Shown here: one piece after another, positions 62,883 to 64,000 of the stretch
How the letters are laid out: every line of letters begins with the position of its first letter
How positions within the stretch are numbered: the first letter of the stretch is position 1
Origin: Chitinophaga pinensis
GTDB taxonomy: Bacteria > Bacteroidota > Bacteroidia > Flavobacteriales_D > Crocinitomicaceae
Reading direction: 5' to 3'
Length of the DNA: 64,000 bases
NCBI GenBank assembly: GCA_945883825.1
Contig: CAMCYF010000006.1
Location: forward strand, 1 to 64,000
Made by a program: the position numbers and the translations under genes
Notes under the pieces: generated by a model
The model's input: the letters and a program-made list of their open reading frames with translations, nothing else
What the model was told of the DNA's origin: nothing
The model's database searches: none

Positions 62883-64000
62883 ATGAAATCAAAAGAAACG
62901 ACAAGCGAAAGTGAACTCAAAATAACACTAAAATGTTTTTTTGGATTTGAACAAACATTAGGAGAGGAACTAATTGAATTGGGTTACGATAAAATAGAAT
63001 TTTTAAATCGAGCTGTAAGAATAAATGGCTCATGGGAAGACGTTTATTTTCTCAATCTATATATTCGCTGTGCAATTTCTATTTTAGTAGAAATAGAACA
63101 TTTCTTTATAAAATCTGAAGATGACTTATATAAAAAAGCGTCTGGTATTTATTGGAATGAGATTTTTTCTGCAAACAAAACATTTGCTATTAAAGGCGCA
63201 GTTTTTTCGACTCTTTTTAAAAATACGCACTATCCATTTTTAGTTCTTAAGGATGCAATTGTAGATTGTTTTAGAGAAACACAAAACGAACGACCAAATA
63301 TTGATCTTAAAAAACCTCAAGTTCTTTTTGACTTGTACATAAAAGAAAATGAAGTTACGATATCCGTTAATACAAGCGGACTTCCATTGTTTCAACGTGG
63401 CTACCGTGAAGAAGTTGGAGAAGCACCTCTAAATGAAGTGGTTGCAGCAAGTCTCATTCGTCAATCAGGATGGGATAGAACAACAACATTCATGGATCCA
63501 TTTTGTGGGTCTGGGACAATTTTAATAGAAGCTGCATTTTTAGCAACTGGAATACCCTCAAATATTGAGCGACAGCATTACGCATTCAAAAATTTAAATA
63601 ATTACGATGAAAAGCTTTGGAATGAGATTTTTGAAAGTGCACCGCGTATCGTAAGATCTTTGCCCTGTGAAATTATTGGTTCAGATATTTCAGATGAAAT
63701 GATTCTAAAAACAAGAAGAAATCTTCGCAGTATGAGTTTTGGGCGCTTTGTAAAAACTTCTGTGCTTCCCTTTGATCAAGTTACAAAAACAGAAGAAAAA
63801 CTCTTTATTCTAACTAATCCTCCATATGGTGAACGTATGGAAACAGATATTCCTGAATTATATGATACTTTAGGTACATGGATGAAACATTCAATGACAA
63901 ATTCTGAAGCATGGATTATTTCTTCAAGTGAGGAGGGTTGGAAAAGTATTGGCTTAAAACCTACGAAAAAAATAAAAGTTTTTAATGGCGATTTAGAATG
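62883..64000 (+). CDS. rlmL: THUMP-domain RNA methyltransferase (RlmL-like), 3' end outside window
   Basis: An open frame from ATG 62883 to the right edge, 372 codons. The N-terminal THUMP region (TLKCFFGFEQTLGEELIELG; FAIKGAVFSTLFKNTHYPFL) is followed by the methyltransferase signature MDPFCGSGTILIEAAFLATG near 205 and catalytic TNPPYGERM near 312. This is the RlmL/YcbY N-terminal type that makes m2G in 23S rRNA. Whether the second RlmK half follows lies outside the window. Confidence 0.92.
   Translation, partial: MKSKETTSESELKITLKCFFGFEQTLGEELIELGYDKIEFLNRAVRINGSWEDVYFLNLYIRCAISILVEIEHFFIKSEDDLYKKASGIYWNEIFSANKTFAIKGAVFSTLFKNTHYPFLVLKDAIVDCFRETQNERPNIDLKKPQVLFDLYIKENEVTISVNTSGLPLFQRGYREEVGEAPLNEVVAASLIRQSGWDRTTTFMDPFCGSGTILIEAAFLATGIPSNIERQHYAFKNLNNYDEKLWNEIFESAPRIVRSLPCEIIGSDISDEMILKTRRNLRSMSFGRFVKTSVLPFDQVTKTEEKLFILTNPPYGERMETDIPELYDTLGTWMKHSMTNSEAWIISSSEEGWKSIGLKPTKKIKVFNGDLE

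Noticed and set aside
1-64000. CRISPR array
   Set aside because: No series of short evenly spaced repeats was seen on reading through the window, and there are no cas genes.

Overview
The window is chromosomal DNA from a low-GC Bacteroidota, most likely a Flavobacteriales or Crocinitomicaceae-like member. The evidence is a type IX secretion (T9SS) core operon in the order porP/sprF-gldK-gldL-gldM-gldN, a T9SS type A sorting domain, lipoproteins with SCxx lipoboxes, Bacteroidota-type -7 elements (TAnnTTTG) just upstream of many starts, and a general lack of Shine-Dalgarno sites. Both ends are cut inside genes: a small secreted protein at the left and an RlmL-type RNA methyltransferase at the right.

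Layout. 1-1810: an ECF sigma factor, its membrane-bound anti-sigma partner and a secreted product, with two near-identical ECF-type promoters (GTAAC-N16-CGTC). 1821-6168: two exported amidohydrolase-fold proteins in tandem, both with eroded metal sites. 6290-15087: a MazG-like pyrophosphohydrolase, an arginase-fold protein without the metal ligands, then porP/sprF-gldKLMN. 15101-18742: a DUF1295 membrane enzyme, ribD, an EamA transporter and a DUF4159 protein. 18605-20119: a small inserted island bounded by a 153-bp direct repeat of the DUF4159 3' end. It holds the tail of an MmeI-like DNA methyltransferase and an intact dinD/BRO-type gene. 20144-22595: accessory small genes (HTH plus membrane protein, VanZ-like, isomerase-like, conserved unknown).

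22720-38367: mostly housekeeping genes: trmB, a TPR protein, ribH, glmM, aroB, proline dehydrogenase, thiolase, a GlcD-like oxidase, hisS and a Ppx/GppA phosphatase. Among them lies a cell-surface trio (lipoprotein, DUF5723 barrel, T9SS-sorted protein). 38550-44214: rpsA with a structured leader and a terminator, then a tight fur-STAS-purA-OstA group. 44205-49614 (minus strand): fahA overlapping a bifunctional rel/spoT, then ychF and cutC. 49693-64000: a fused alpha/beta 2-oxoacid dehydrogenase E1, sppA, an M1 peptidase, tRNA-Ser(UGA), a small secreted protein, ftsK, a patatin-barrel protein and the start of an RlmL-like methyltransferase.

The main themes are protein export and cell-surface assembly (T9SS core, SppA, OstA, the surface trio, the patatin barrel), riboflavin synthesis (ribD, ribH) and translation/stringent control (rpsA, hisS, gppA, rel). 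I found no CRISPR array, no complete insertion sequence and no integrase. The least ordinary items are the repeat-bounded island, the duplicated ECF promoter, the enlarged GldK, and several genes whose predicted transcription start falls on or next to the start codon.
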